Assembly: GCA_910578215.1 (NCBI GenBank)
Contig: CAJTPH010000013.1
Coordinates: forward strand, 61,598 to 88,799
DNA: 27,202 bases
Direction: 5' to 3'
From: an uncultured Acetatifactor sp.
Lineage (GTDB): Bacteria; Bacillota; Clostridia; Lachnospirales; Lachnospiraceae
Shown piece by piece: positions 7,285 through 15,267 of this stretch. A program made the position numbers and the translations under genes. Under the pieces are notes generated by a model. That model made no database searches, was not told the origin of the DNA, and saw only the letters and a list, made by a program, of their open reading frames with translations. Numbering within the stretch: position 1 is the first letter of the stretch; the number at the start of each line of letters is the position of its first letter.

Positions 7285-7965
7285 TCAGGCCGGAGGAATT
7301 GCCAGAACCTGTCCCGGAAAGATCAAATTCGGATTTTCTCCGATCACACTTATGTTAGCGTTATAAATCGCCATGTATTTACGCCCATTTCCGTAAAACT
7401 TTTTGGCGATACTCCACAGCCTGTCCCCCTTAACCACCGTATAGCTCTGTGCCTCTGGGGCAGTGGTCGCTTCCCTCTGCAGCATTACGCTGGCTTTCGG
7501 TTTCTCCGGACCGCCACTGATATTCACTGTCTTTGTCCCATAGTCCTTCCATTGTTTCAGCTTGATTTTTACCAGAACATCGAACCCGTTCTTTGCGTCC
7601 TCTGTAATCTTATAATCTTCCATAGATACCTTGATGTTGGTATCAAAAAGCCTCTTTCCGGCCGGACGCTCCCTACATACAATAAATTGGAAAGGCTTCT
7701 TACCCGTTTTCAGGCTTTCAAAATAATCCAGAAAATAGTCAGCACCTTTAAACCCTGACTTATAAACTGCAAAGGGATATTTCTCCTGCGGTATCCTGCA
7801 CTCAAACTCAATGTCCGTCAATCCTGCCTTTTTCAGGATATTTATTTCCCCTTCATCTATCAGGGTAACCTGTTCATTTGCATTGTTGATTTTTACCGTA
7901 AGCTGGGGAGGCGCTATTGGAAGCAGGCACTTTTTCAGGTAAAAATCATACCCATTTGTACTCAT
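7285..7965 (-). CDS. xkdP: Tail protein XkdP-like with C-terminal LysM
   Basis: A 226-aa tail/baseplate protein of the XkdP/YqbP family. Residues 1-145 form the family domain (opening YDFYLKKCLLPIAPPQLTVKI), and a LysM module (about 174-224, YTVVKGDRLWSIAKKFYGNG to FPGQVLAIP) ends the protein. It is thought to sit at the tail tip and contact peptidoglycan. The ATG shares one base with the TAA of the tape measure gene, so translation is probably coupled. In PBSX the hub gene follows directly; here a moron intervenes. Confidence 0.92.
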   Translation of the reverse strand: MSTNGYDFYLKKCLLPIAPPQLTVKINNANEQVTLIDEGEINILKKAGLTDIEFECRIPQEKYPFAVYKSGFKGADYFLDYFESLKTGKKPFQFIVCRERPAGKRLFDTNIKVSMEDYKITEDAKNGFDVLVKIKLKQWKDYGTKTVNISGGPEKPKASVMLQREATTAPEAQSYTVVKGDRLWSIAKKFYGNGRKYMAIYNANISVIGENPNLIFPGQVLAIPPA

Positions 7966-10784
7966 TAGACATGCACCCCTTCCGTTGAAATGTCAATAGC
8001 TTCATTCACCATATCGGTCATGCCGGACATGATGCCATCCAGGTCCATGCCGTTCTTAATGGTGTTATGGTTTGTCTGCTCAATGTTAATCTCCGCGGTT
8101 GTGAACCGGTTGACTGCTTCCTGTTCCGCAATATCCCTCAGATATTTCAGTTCTTCCCCGGTTATGTCCATGGCGTCAGCCATGACCCCGGTATTCCCCG
8201 CAATATCGTCAACATTGCCCCCAAGCCCCCCGGCTGACAATGCGCCTGCATAATCTTCAGCGGACGGGATATCCGTAGTGCCAAAAAGGGAAGAAGGGTC
8301 AAAGTTCGATATGCTTTCATCGATCCTTTCCCCAAATGAATACCCTGCGTCCCAGGCATCTTCATAGCCAATCCTGTAGTCAATCATTGGTGCCCTACGG
8401 TCAAGGGTAATGGCGTTTTCATTTTTTCCCCATGCCAGTACCGTATCCTGCAAACTGCTCAATCCAGATGTCCAGTCTGTCCCGAAAATGGCATCTATGA
8501 TTCTTGTCACCACCATGCCCAGCGATAAAAACCAGGAAATTATATTCCCGATTAAATTTGCAACAGCACCGCCAAAGCTGTCAAATCCGCCATTTGCAAC
8601 GTTTAAAATCCATTCCACTATAGAGATAAAAGGTTCTGCAAATGCCCGCGCAGCCTGGAGGATCCCATTTATAATCCCAATTACAGTATTTAGAATAAAC
8701 GCTCCTGCCACTGCCACTGCGCCACATATAATTCCTGTCGCGGAAACGGAAGTCCCGGCAAATTTGTTCACCGCCGCCACCGCCGCATAAAACAGCGCAA
8801 TCAGGGCGATAATCAGGATAATAATCCATGTGAGCGGGCATGCCAGCAATGCGGCGTTAAATCCATATTGTGCTGCTGTCGCTGCAAATGTTGCCCCTGT
8901 TGACATAGCCAGTGAAGCTGCATGGACTTTTTCCGCAAAAGCCTTTGCCGCTGTGATAGCCGTCGATATTCCAGTGATGGCATTGTAAAGCAGCAATGCC
9001 CCGACAATCCCATAAATGATCGGGCCGATCCAGCTCCAGTTATCAATGACCACCTGAGCAAAATTCATTGCACCCTCCAGGAGCCAGGACAATATGCCAA
9101 GCATATATTCCAGCCCCGTGGTGATGGCCTGGACAACCGCCTCAATCGTCCCCCAGTTATTTTCTATTACATCCACAAAAAGCAGCACAAAGGGATAGAG
9201 CTGCCCTCCGACTATTTCCTTCATATCACCCCATGCATTGTTTAGCTGGATGATCCTGCCCTCGGGGGTATTGCTCATGCTCTCGTACAGCCCGGCCCAC
9301 GCTTCGTCAATGACCTGCGTGATCGCCGCTGCCGCCTGCATATCAGAAGACATCCCGACGTATTCCTCCCCCAGGGAGGCAACTATCTGTTCCCGTGTGG
9401 CTTCTCCCTCAATAATGGCTTTCTGTGCGTCAGAAAATTCAAATCCCTTCTTTGTCATGGCATCGTATGAACCAGACATGATTTTTCCTAAATTTGTGGC
9501 ATATTCAACCATTCCCGCAGAGTCTATTTCACCGCCGCCAGTCATTCCCATAGCATAGTTTGCCAGGGTATCCATCATCATTTCAATAGCGCCTGTATCC
9601 GTGAAGTAAGTGGAAAACTCCGCCGCGGCTGCAATCATAGCCTCATCGCCATAAATTCCCCGTCCCTGAATCTCACTTGCTTTTTCCGTGATCCGGTCAA
9701 AGGCTGCAGTCAGAGCCCTTGTCTCAGCCGTGACCGGGACAGCAATTCCATCAACCCCGTTCTGAATGGCATTGATCTCATCAATAGCCGCCGTGGCTTC
9801 CAGCTCAAACTGTGAAACATAGTCCTCATCAAGCATATTTGACAATACGCTGATAAGCTGCATTTCCGCATTAAGCTGTGTGTTAAATGCCGATGTGCAG
9901 TCATCAATCCAGTCCTTTGCCCTTTTCAGCCCTGCCATCCCGGCGAACGCCCCCACCGCATTGCCAATCATTCTTCTCAGGTCTGAGGCGCTGTCCACGC
10001 CTTTTTGGATTTCACGGTTAAAACGCCCCTGTTCGTCGACATTATCCCGTATGTATCTTTCCGTACTGCCTATTGTCCGCGATAACCGAAGATACGCTTC
10101 ATTTACTGCCTGAACATCCATTTCATCCACGGCACGGTTCAAATTCTGCTGTTCCTGCACAGCCTGATCCAACTGCCCCCGTAACTGTTCCAGCTCTGCA
10201 TTCGCAGTATCTGTACCCATATTCAGTGGATTACTTTCGATCGCCTGAATACGCTGCTGAATCGCTTGTAAGCGGTTTTGCATATTGTATAAATCAGTAA
10301 AACCACCGGGCGGCAAGAAATCCATATCTGCCGCTGTCTGCACAATTCGTTCTTGCGTCTGGTTCAGCGTGCCCAGCATATTGTTTACGCTCTGGACTTC
10401 CTGCTCAAAGCGTTCAACACCGCTGTTCGTGAACACGTCCAGGCCATTTGGCTGCCACACAACAGGGACTTCCACCGGGGCAGGCTGATCCACAAGAGGG
10501 CCAGGGGGAAAAGAAGGTTCAACGGGGAGAGTGACGCGTGCGGTGGCCACGCCCGCGTTAGGCGCACCCACATCCTGCATGACCGCATCCAGTTCCCGCG
10601 CCGCAACCGTAGCCTGATTAAGCTGATCCCGTATTCCCTGAATCGCCGCCGTGTCAATCGGCTCATTCATTACCGACTGCATTTGTTCCATAGTGGAAAC
10701 GGACATATTCACCGCATTTATGACATTCATTAGAATGCTGGTAAAATTATCCTGCAATTCAATGGATGACCTTATGCTCCCCAT
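7965..10784 (-). CDS. Tail tape measure protein
   Basis: A 939-aa protein that sets tail length and is ejected with DNA. The N-terminus is helical, with coiled-coil stretches at about 150-270 rich in Gln, Glu and Asn (LEQLRGQLDQAVQEQQNL). A central region is followed by hydrophobic segments at about 585-610, 649-675 and 683-708 that may insert in the host membrane. The C-terminal tail ends in TAEINIEQTNHNTIKN and helical sequence. The start is supported by AAGGTGACAGC before the ATG. It follows the frameshifting chaperone gene, the conserved arrangement in tailed phages. The product is equivalent to PBSX XkdO but shorter. Confidence 0.92.
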   Translation of the reverse strand: MGSIRSSIELQDNFTSILMNVINAVNMSVSTMEQMQSVMNEPIDTAAIQGIRDQLNQATVAARELDAVMQDVGAPNAGVATARVTLPVEPSFPPGPLVDQPAPVEVPVVWQPNGLDVFTNSGVERFEQEVQSVNNMLGTLNQTQERIVQTAADMDFLPPGGFTDLYNMQNRLQAIQQRIQAIESNPLNMGTDTANAELEQLRGQLDQAVQEQQNLNRAVDEMDVQAVNEAYLRLSRTIGSTERYIRDNVDEQGRFNREIQKGVDSASDLRRMIGNAVGAFAGMAGLKRAKDWIDDCTSAFNTQLNAEMQLISVLSNMLDEDYVSQFELEATAAIDEINAIQNGVDGIAVPVTAETRALTAAFDRITEKASEIQGRGIYGDEAMIAAAAEFSTYFTDTGAIEMMMDTLANYAMGMTGGGEIDSAGMVEYATNLGKIMSGSYDAMTKKGFEFSDAQKAIIEGEATREQIVASLGEEYVGMSSDMQAAAAITQVIDEAWAGLYESMSNTPEGRIIQLNNAWGDMKEIVGGQLYPFVLLFVDVIENNWGTIEAVVQAITTGLEYMLGILSWLLEGAMNFAQVVIDNWSWIGPIIYGIVGALLLYNAITGISTAITAAKAFAEKVHAASLAMSTGATFAATAAQYGFNAALLACPLTWIIILIIALIALFYAAVAAVNKFAGTSVSATGIICGAVAVAGAFILNTVIGIINGILQAARAFAEPFISIVEWILNVANGGFDSFGGAVANLIGNIISWFLSLGMVVTRIIDAIFGTDWTSGLSSLQDTVLAWGKNENAITLDRRAPMIDYRIGYEDAWDAGYSFGERIDESISNFDPSSLFGTTDIPSAEDYAGALSAGGLGGNVDDIAGNTGVMADAMDITGEELKYLRDIAEQEAVNRFTTAEINIEQTNHNTIKNGMDLDGIMSGMTDMVNEAIDISTEGVHV

Positions 10785-10788
10785 GCTG

Positions 10789-11417
10789 TCACCTTCCCCT
10801 CTTTCCCTTTTTCGCCTTGCGTTTCATTTCTTTTTCTTTTTCCTTGTCGTTCTTCATCTTCACCTTAATCGCAGCCACAACAAAAGCTTTCTCTTGTTCG
10901 TCCAGGTTCAAAAAAGCTGAAGGCAAAATATGTAACTTCAGAAGGGCATAGTAAGCAAAATTCGCCTCCCAATCCCCTTCTTCTATTAGTTTTTTGCTTC
11001 TTCCACCTTATCATTGAACGATACATTGAAGCCCTGAAACCTCTGCACAAAGGCAAGAAGGTCATTATACTCGCCGGGGTCGTCAACCATGGCAAGAAGA
11101 AGTTCTTCCGGGGTCGTCACCCCATAGGAATCCTGCAGTTCCTTATCATACAGGTCAGGCATCACCACAGAAGCGGCAATCATCTTCTGCATATACTTGC
11201 TGGACAGCACCTTGGGACGGAACATATTAGGCTTGCCAGTGACAGGGACTTCAATGGTGCAGTCGTCCCGGAGTGCATCATTCTCCTTTGAAGTGATATG
11301 CCGGAACTCCCACTCAAGGGGCTTGCCGCCCTCGTCACAAAGGGATCTTGTCGGCGCATAAAAGCCGTTCTCCTTCACGGTTTTGTTGGACTTCATAAAT
11401 TTGCTGAATTTAGACAT
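10789..11417 (-). CDS. Tail assembly chaperone -1 frameshift product (G-T type)
   Basis: If ribosomes slip back one base at A-AAA-AAC (10995-10989), translation of the 143-aa chaperone continues in the -1 frame for 66 residues, to TGA at 10789-10791, giving about 209 aa. The added part (opening LIEEGDWEANFAYYALLK, then HILPSAFLNLDEQEKAF, then a Lys-rich tail) has the look of the T part of phage tail chaperones. That part has no start codon of its own and fills the otherwise empty 200 bp before the tape measure gene. The same organisation is conserved in lambda G/GT and many myophages. Frameshifting itself is inferred, but site, extension and position agree. Confidence 0.85.
10940..10995 (-). 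promoter_or_regulatory. Programmed -1 ribosomal frameshift signal
   Basis: The minus strand reads A-AAA-AAC-TAA at 10995-10986, a canonical X-XXY-YYZ heptamer immediately before the zero-frame stop. Seven bases after the heptamer, AGAAGGG (10981-10975) can pair perfectly with CCCTTCT (10946-10940) over a 28-base loop. That is a correctly spaced stimulatory stem, possibly a pseudoknot. Confidence 0.8.
10986..11417 (-). CDS. xkdN: Tail assembly chaperone, zero-frame product (XkdN-like)
   Basis: A 143-aa protein of the XkdN/phage tail assembly chaperone family that coats the tape measure during tail building. It starts MSKFSKFMKSNKTVKENGFY and has the family's acidic C-terminal part (TTPEELLLAMVDDPGEYNDLLAFVQ). 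The ATG at 11415-11417 has AGGACAGGAGA directly upstream. A longer reading to 11468 would start inside the hairpin element and is not preferred. It is translated alone or extended by frameshifting. The gene is separated from the tube gene by a 480-bp insertion, unlike the usual close spacing. Confidence 0.88.
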   Translation of the reverse strand: MSKFSKFMKSNKTVKENGFYAPTRSLCDEGGKPLEWEFRHITSKENDALRDDCTIEVPVTGKPNMFRPKVLSSKYMQKMIAASVVMPDLYDKELQDSYGVTTPEELLLAMVDDPGEYNDLLAFVQRFQGFNVSFNDKVEEAKN

Positions 11418-11447
11418 TCTCCTGTCCTCTCTTTCTTTATTTTTTTC

Positions 11448-11491
11448 ATAAAAAGAACACCCCGCCAAGTTGGAAGGATGTTCTGATTATT
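11448..11491 (-). terminator. Structured repeat element, copy 2 (terminator-like hairpin)
   Basis: On the minus strand AGAACATCC (11484-11476) pairs with GGGGTGTTCT (11463-11454), followed by TTTTTATG. It matches the element at 6278-6320 with substitutions that keep the stem paired. It lies just downstream, in the minus direction, of the toxin-like cassette and about 35 bp before the chaperone start. Strong termination here would cut off the downstream tail genes, so readthrough or antitermination is needed if it works in the late transcript. Confidence 0.6.
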
Positions 11492-11585
11492 TGCCAAATT
11501 ATTCTGCATAAGCACAGGATGCTCAACATTATTCTACAAATTGTTTCCTGCTTATACAATAAAGCATAGCATGCCCTAAAAGCCT

Positions 11586-11595
11586 GTGGTATAAT
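11586..11595 (+). promoter_or_regulatory. Extended -10 promoter of the plus-strand small gene
   Basis: TATAAT at 11590-11595 is preceded by TG one base upstream (TG-G-TATAAT), an extended -10 typical of Firmicutes promoters that need no -35. No good -35 is seen at 16-18 bp. Transcription would begin near 11602, about 40 bases before the small ORF. Confidence 0.65.
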
Positions 11596-11643
11596 ATTTC
11601 CGTTGTCGCACCCTATACTGGCAACAGGAAGGGGGTGTTGCTC

Positions 11644-11742
11644 TTGGTGGAATACATAATCGCCTTTATCATTTCCTTCGTGGCTGGAGTAGCCTGCTAC
11701 TACTTCTGCAAGTGGTTAGAGGATAATGACCGCGACAACTAG
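11644..11742 (+). CDS. Small membrane peptide, type I toxin-like (32 aa)
   Basis: One of very few features on the plus strand. The ORF (TTG 11644, or GTG 11647; stop TAG 11740-11742) encodes a 32-residue peptide: a hydrophobic segment from about residue 4 to 22 (EYIIAFIISFVAGVACYYF), then a short polar tail CKWLEDNDRDN. A strong AGGAAGGGGG lies eight bases before the TTG. It has its own extended -10 promoter and a terminator directly after. A strong minus-strand promoter at 11825-11853 would make antisense RNA across its 3' end. Size, single membrane helix and convergent promoters match type I toxins, though the tail is acidic rather than basic. I recognise no named family with certainty. Confidence 0.72.
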   Translation: MVEYIIAFIISFVAGVACYYFCKWLEDNDRDN

Positions 11743-11750
11743 CCCAAATG

Positions 11751-11780
11751 GAAAGACCGGGTCTGCTCACCCGGCCTTTC
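11751..11780 (+). terminator. Rho-independent terminator of the small membrane peptide gene
   Basis: AAAG-A-CCGGGT (11752-11762), a loop CTGCTC, and ACCCGG-C-CTTT (11769-11779) form a stem with one mismatch, followed by a T-rich tract (CTTTG) on the plus strand. It begins nine bases after the small ORF. Its transcript end would overlap the convergent minus-strand RNA. Confidence 0.75.
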
Positions 11781-11824
11781 TTTGTGTTGCCCTTGAATAC
11801 ATAACACCTTTATTGCTCAAAAGC

Positions 11825-11853
11825 ATTATAGCATATACATTTCCTGGCTGCAA
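11825..11853 (-). promoter_or_regulatory. Minus-strand promoter facing the toxin-like gene
   Basis: On the minus strand TTGCAG (11853-11848), a 17-bp spacer ending TGC, and a perfect TATAAT (11830-11825) form a near-consensus promoter with extended -10. Transcription would start near 11818 and run antisense through the terminator and ORF of the 32-aa peptide. No protein longer than about a dozen residues is encoded just downstream on this strand, which favours a regulatory RNA. It could instead add transcription to the downstream tail genes. Confidence 0.72.
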
Positions 11854-11898
11854 GATACATTCTCTATATTTTCTTCCCTCTCTGGGGATATGATGCCG

Positions 11899-12381
11899 TC
11901 AGTTGGTCAGAAAACCTTCCAGATCCTTGAACGCTTCCGGCATTCTGAAATCCTCGAAAGTGAAATCCATATCTTCGTCCAGATACTCGCCGTCAGCGTC
12001 AAACTTAGCCAGAATGCCGCCGTCAATATTGCAATCCATCAGGATCATAGTCTGCCGCCCTGCAGCGGAAGTCCTGTCCTCGTTGGAAATCTGGATCTCA
12101 AAATAAATGTCTTCCCCGGTATCCTTGTACTGGATCATCATCTGCCGGAAAATGGAAGTGTTGTAGTGGAAGGTTGCGCTGCCAGTGCCCTTCCACCCGG
12201 AAGCCTTGTTCCCTTTCCCTGTTTTTCCCAGGATGGGGACTTCCGTTTTGTTCTTCTCAAACTTTGCTTCGAGGTTAATCGCCTGCATGAAGTTATAACG
12301 GCGAGTCCCGATCGTAATAAAACACTCCGCCAGACTCGCAAATACCGTATCCTTCGCTTTCATTGTTACATTGCCATTCAT
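11899..12381 (-). CDS. xkdM: Tail tube protein XkdM-like
   Basis: A 160-aa major tail tube subunit of the XkdM family, forming the inner tube inside the sheath. Family features include the TRRYNFMQAINLEAKFEKNKTEVPILGK region (about 27-54), a glycine-rich turn GNKASGWKGTGSATFHYNTSIFR, and the acidic end (DEDMDFTFEDFRMPEAF). The ATG lies downstream of GGCGGGATAG, a weak ribosome site. It follows the sheath gene as in PBSX. After it, 480 bp without a minus-strand gene hold the toxin-like cassette. Confidence 0.92.
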   Translation of the reverse strand: MNGNVTMKAKDTVFASLAECFITIGTRRYNFMQAINLEAKFEKNKTEVPILGKTGKGNKASGWKGTGSATFHYNTSIFRQMMIQYKDTGEDIYFEIQISNEDRTSAAGRQTMILMDCNIDGGILAKFDADGEYLDEDMDFTFEDFRMPEAFKDLEGFLTN

Positions 12382-12408
12382 CTTATTCTATCCCGCCTCT
12401 CTGCCTTC

Positions 12409-13719
12409 TTATTGGACTGTAACAGTCATGTACAGCTTGCCCATGGAATTTACCACAGTTATCGAATCAGTCACCACCACGGATTTCTTTGTGTCCCCCT
12501 GTTCCACCTTCACATCCCCGTCAGAGAAATCTTCAATTGCCCTGATTTCCTGAAGCTGTTCATGGTGCTTGACAATATCCGACCAAAGGGAAATCCTGCC
12601 GGCCGCGTCATTGGGCACAACCCCAAGGTATTTCGTATTGAACAGCACAGCTATATCATTGCCGATCTGATCAATCACCCGGATCGTCTGGTTGTCCCTG
12701 AAAACATCCCCCATAGTGTCGGAGACAGTGACCATGGTATTAATGTCTTCCAACACCCTCACATCTGTCCCTACCATATGGAAAACGAATCTGCCTTCCC
12801 GGATTGCTGCCTTAAGCTGGTTCTGTGTGTACGGGGTCTCCACGGTAAAATCCCCGTTATATTTCCGGTTCTGGTTGCTCTTATTGACCGCGCACCCGGC
12901 GGAAGCACCCGTCACCCAGTATACGAGGCTTGCCTCGCTCCAGCCCTCATCAAGGCACTTGTTATCCACGCTGATAACACCCATAAAATCAGCCTTTGCA
13001 TAATTATAAAGGACAAGCTGGAACTTTACGCCCATTTCATCACGCAGCCGCTTATTATAAGCAGCATACAATGATTTTGTGGTGTCGTCCGTCACAGCCA
13101 CCCCCATGGTATTGAAAGCAAAGGATTCAGCCTTGTCAAGGTAAGCCTGATGGTCCGTCCCGCTTACCGTCCCATTCTCACCTCCCGCCATCGGGATTGC
13201 TGCAGCCGCTGCCAGAGTAATCCCAGGCTTCCATTTCAGGAATTTGTTATCTGCCAGCCCGCCGGCGTCGGAAACCGTCTGTTCGTCAACTACATCCGTC
13301 CCTAAAATAGTTATCACATCAAAGAGGGTTTCATCGTCAGCATCCACCCGCACCGCAACCTTCAGGTCGTTTCCCCGTACCCCGGAATAACGGGCCTCCG
13401 CGAGATCATTGCCTGCTTTCTTGCCGCTGCCGTTAAGACGGTACCCATAAAGGGTACGCGCGTTCAGGAACAGATCACGGAGCCCCTTTAGTTTGTCGCT
13501 GGTATACTCATATCCGAAAATCTCCAGGCTGTTCTTCCTGAAATCACCGCTTGACACCTCAAAGATCTCCCCTTCCTTCCCCCAGTCCAGTTCAAGGGGC
13601 ATGGTCGCGATCCCTCTTTCAGAAAACACTGAGCTTGCAGCCGCCTTTGAGACAAAATTGATATATACCCCCGGCAGCTCCTTATTCTGCACTACAAAAG
13701 TACCTCCACCTAAAGCCAT
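12409..13719 (-). CDS. xkdK: Tail sheath protein XkdK-like
   Basis: A 436-aa contractile sheath subunit of the XkdK family. The opening GGTFVVQNKELPGVYINFVSKA is the classic sheath N-terminal strand. The middle part (about 110-320) carries the outer domain, and the C-terminal VTDSITVVNSMGKLYMTVTVQ strand completes the interlocking mesh between neighbours. It defines the phage as myovirus-like. The start has AAGGTGA upstream. Order (small protein, sheath, tube) matches PBSX. Confidence 0.95.
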   Translation of the reverse strand: MALGGGTFVVQNKELPGVYINFVSKAAASSVFSERGIATMPLELDWGKEGEIFEVSSGDFRKNSLEIFGYEYTSDKLKGLRDLFLNARTLYGYRLNGSGKKAGNDLAEARYSGVRGNDLKVAVRVDADDETLFDVITILGTDVVDEQTVSDAGGLADNKFLKWKPGITLAAAAAIPMAGGENGTVSGTDHQAYLDKAESFAFNTMGVAVTDDTTKSLYAAYNKRLRDEMGVKFQLVLYNYAKADFMGVISVDNKCLDEGWSEASLVYWVTGASAGCAVNKSNQNRKYNGDFTVETPYTQNQLKAAIREGRFVFHMVGTDVRVLEDINTMVTVSDTMGDVFRDNQTIRVIDQIGNDIAVLFNTKYLGVVPNDAAGRISLWSDIVKHHEQLQEIRAIEDFSDGDVKVEQGDTKKSVVVTDSITVVNSMGKLYMTVTVQ

Positions 13720-13721
13720 CG

Positions 13722-13967
13722 TTACATCACCTTACCTTTCATATAACTTTGAATTTTTTCTTCCACGGCTTTCACCGTGTAAAGCTCTCCTGCATCCAAA
13801 AGTGCTTCCAGGATATCCCTTCTGTTTCTGAACCGTTCGGATGCAAGCAGCTGCTCTTTAGAAAATTGGTTTTCAGCTTTCCGGTCGTCTGCCAAAGCCG
13901 CAGTTTCAAGCGACCAGGCTTCCTGAAGCTCCTCCTTCGCGGCGGTTTTCTTTCCTGCCATCTCCAT
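13722..13967 (-). CDS. Small hypothetical protein before the sheath (81 aa)
   Basis: An 81-aa charged, mostly helical protein with a central basic stretch (SERFRNRRDILEALLDAG) and ending EEKIQSYMKGKVM. The ATG at 13965-13967 follows AAAGG at seven bases. The longer reading from GTG 13970 is less well spaced. It occupies the place of PBSX YkzL between tail completion protein and sheath, but no sequence relationship is claimed. Its function is unknown. Confidence 0.75.
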   Translation of the reverse strand: MEMAGKKTAAKEELQEAWSLETAALADDRKAENQFSKEQLLASERFRNRRDILEALLDAGELYTVKAVEEKIQSYMKGKVM

Positions 13968-13970
13968 CAC

Positions 13971-14399
13971 CTAACCTTTCACAGAAATTTCTTCTGAAGC
14001 CTCCCCCATAACCGGGACAGGTTCACCCACCTTATAAACAAACAGGTCATAATTCACAAAAAAACGCAGAATTTCCTCATCCGCTTCATACCTCATATCT
14101 GTAGCCATCACCGTATCACCGCCCACATCAATATATTCCAGGCAGGAAAAAAGCCGTTCGGCAACGGCACAGCATTCCTGGTTCTTATGGAATTCATCTT
14201 CCGGGAAATACTGGATGCAAAATTGGTTCTGCCTGTAATAACGCTTCCAGAAGAACAGCTTTTCCGCCAGATTAATACATTGGATAAAAAAACATGGTTC
14301 TTCCAGGTCTTGTCTGTTTGCTTCCCTGTGGATTTTGTATCTGTCTCCAAATTCTGCATTCAATGAAATGCTGATTGATTCAATTATGGCGTTTATCAT
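13971..14399 (-). CDS. Tail terminator/completion protein XkdJ-like
   Basis: A 142-aa protein resembling the XkdJ/YqbJ-type tail terminator that caps the tail end next to the head. It has an opening helix (MINAIIESISISLNAEFGDRYKIH), the central FFIQCINLAEKLFFWKRYYR strand pair and RFFVNYDLFVYKVGE near the end. The ATG at 14397-14399 overlaps the stop of the upstream gene by 4 nt (ATGA), preferred over the GTG nine bases earlier. Length and location support the role; residue-level evidence is moderate. Confidence 0.8.
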   Translation of the reverse strand: MINAIIESISISLNAEFGDRYKIHREANRQDLEEPCFFIQCINLAEKLFFWKRYYRQNQFCIQYFPEDEFHKNQECCAVAERLFSCLEYIDVGGDTVMATDMRYEADEEILRFFVNYDLFVYKVGEPVPVMGEASEEISVKG

Positions 14400-14884
14400 C
14401 CCATGCACCCCGCTAAAAACCTTTTTATTTTGGCCTCAAGAATACTTGGCGCATTCTTCTGGATTTCCTGCTCCGACAAGGCAAGCATAAAATGCCCTGG
14501 AACCCAGCCCTTATGATTGGCTGTCCTATGCCCATGTTCAACATAAGACGCATATTCAACCGGGTTTATGACATCTATTTTGTAAACGCCGCCCTCGTTC
14601 CTGATCTCCCCAATAGTCCACCCTCTGCGGAGCGTGCCGCCTTGCTTACCCTCAACTTTCCTCCCATGGTGTATAGGTTTAGACCCCTTCCGTACCTTGC
14701 ATTCATATTCCCCGCCATGGTAGTCTCCTACCGGTGTCCGTTTTATGACTTCGGCCAGCAGGCGGGCGGCTAATTCTTTCGCACATGCCTCCACAAAGGC
14801 ATCCACATCCCTGGCCCGGACTTTCTCCAGCTGCTTTTGAAGTTGTTTCAAGTCTGACGCTGAAAATTTTCCCATCCTGCCCAT
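14396..14884 (-). CDS. HK97 gp10-like tail/neck protein (XkdI-like)
   Basis: A 162-aa protein of the HK97 gp10-like family. The helical N-terminus (DLKQLQKQLEKVRARDVDAFVE) leads to the diagnostic TPVGDYHGGEY, GGTLRRGW and YASYVEHGHRT motifs and a WVPGHFMLALSEQEIQ segment. The ATG at 14882-14884 has AGGGGGT seven bases upstream and shares one base with the preceding TAA. It is thought to act at the head-tail joint or in tail completion. Confidence 0.88.
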   Translation of the reverse strand: MGRMGKFSASDLKQLQKQLEKVRARDVDAFVEACAKELAARLLAEVIKRTPVGDYHGGEYECKVRKGSKPIHHGRKVEGKQGGTLRRGWTIGEIRNEGGVYKIDVINPVEYASYVEHGHRTANHKGWVPGHFMLALSEQEIQKNAPSILEAKIKRFLAGCMG

Positions 14885-15267
14885 TAAACCCACCCCCTGA
14901 ACAATTCCAGCATAATTTCCTGGTGTGTGGGGTATACCGCAGGCTTCCCGCTTGCTGAATACCGCTCTGTCATTCCGTTCTGAGAAACAACAATCTTTGA
15001 ATTGCTCCCAACTATGATTTCAGGCGCAAGAAACAGCTTTATTCCTTGCGCTGCAGTGGCTGCCGTTTCAGTCTGGGTGGCAGGATTCAGCTTTTCAAAG
15101 GACAATTTACAAGGCTGGTTTTCAATCACGGCAACTTCCTTTTCGCTGGACAGTTTGGTTTTTGCGTCTGTTACTTCCTGATATTCAAAGATGGTACACA
15201 GACCCTCATATGCAGCTTCCTGCGCCTGCCTGGCCGCTTTTCTAGCGGCTTCAACCGCTCTTACCAT
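14884..15267 (-). CDS. Head-tail joining protein, XkdH/stopper-like
   Basis: A 127-aa protein in the position of the head-closure (stopper) protein between the gp6-like connector and the gp10-like protein. A short N-terminal helix rich in Ala/Arg is followed by beta strands, including LCTIFEYQEV, ENQPCKLSFEKL and GIKLFLAPEIIVGSNSKIVVSQ, a pattern seen in XkdH-type proteins. It overlaps the previous gene by 7 nt. The assignment is by order plus this strand pattern. Confidence 0.75.
   Translation of the reverse strand: MVRAVEAARKAARQAQEAAYEGLCTIFEYQEVTDAKTKLSSEKEVAVIENQPCKLSFEKLNPATQTETAATAAQGIKLFLAPEIIVGSNSKIVVSQNGMTERYSASGKPAVYPTHQEIMLELFRGWV

Noticed and set aside
10865..11095. 76-codon minus-strand open frame over the chaperone frameshift region
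   Set aside because: It is in a different frame from both the chaperone and its -1 extension and reads as random Cys/Phe/Arg-rich sequence. The -1 frame explains the region better.
11890..13074. 394-codon open frame on the plus strand
   Set aside because: It lies antisense to the tail sheath and tube genes, which have clear family features. The translated plus strand is His/Pro/Leu-rich without domains, typical of a shadow frame.
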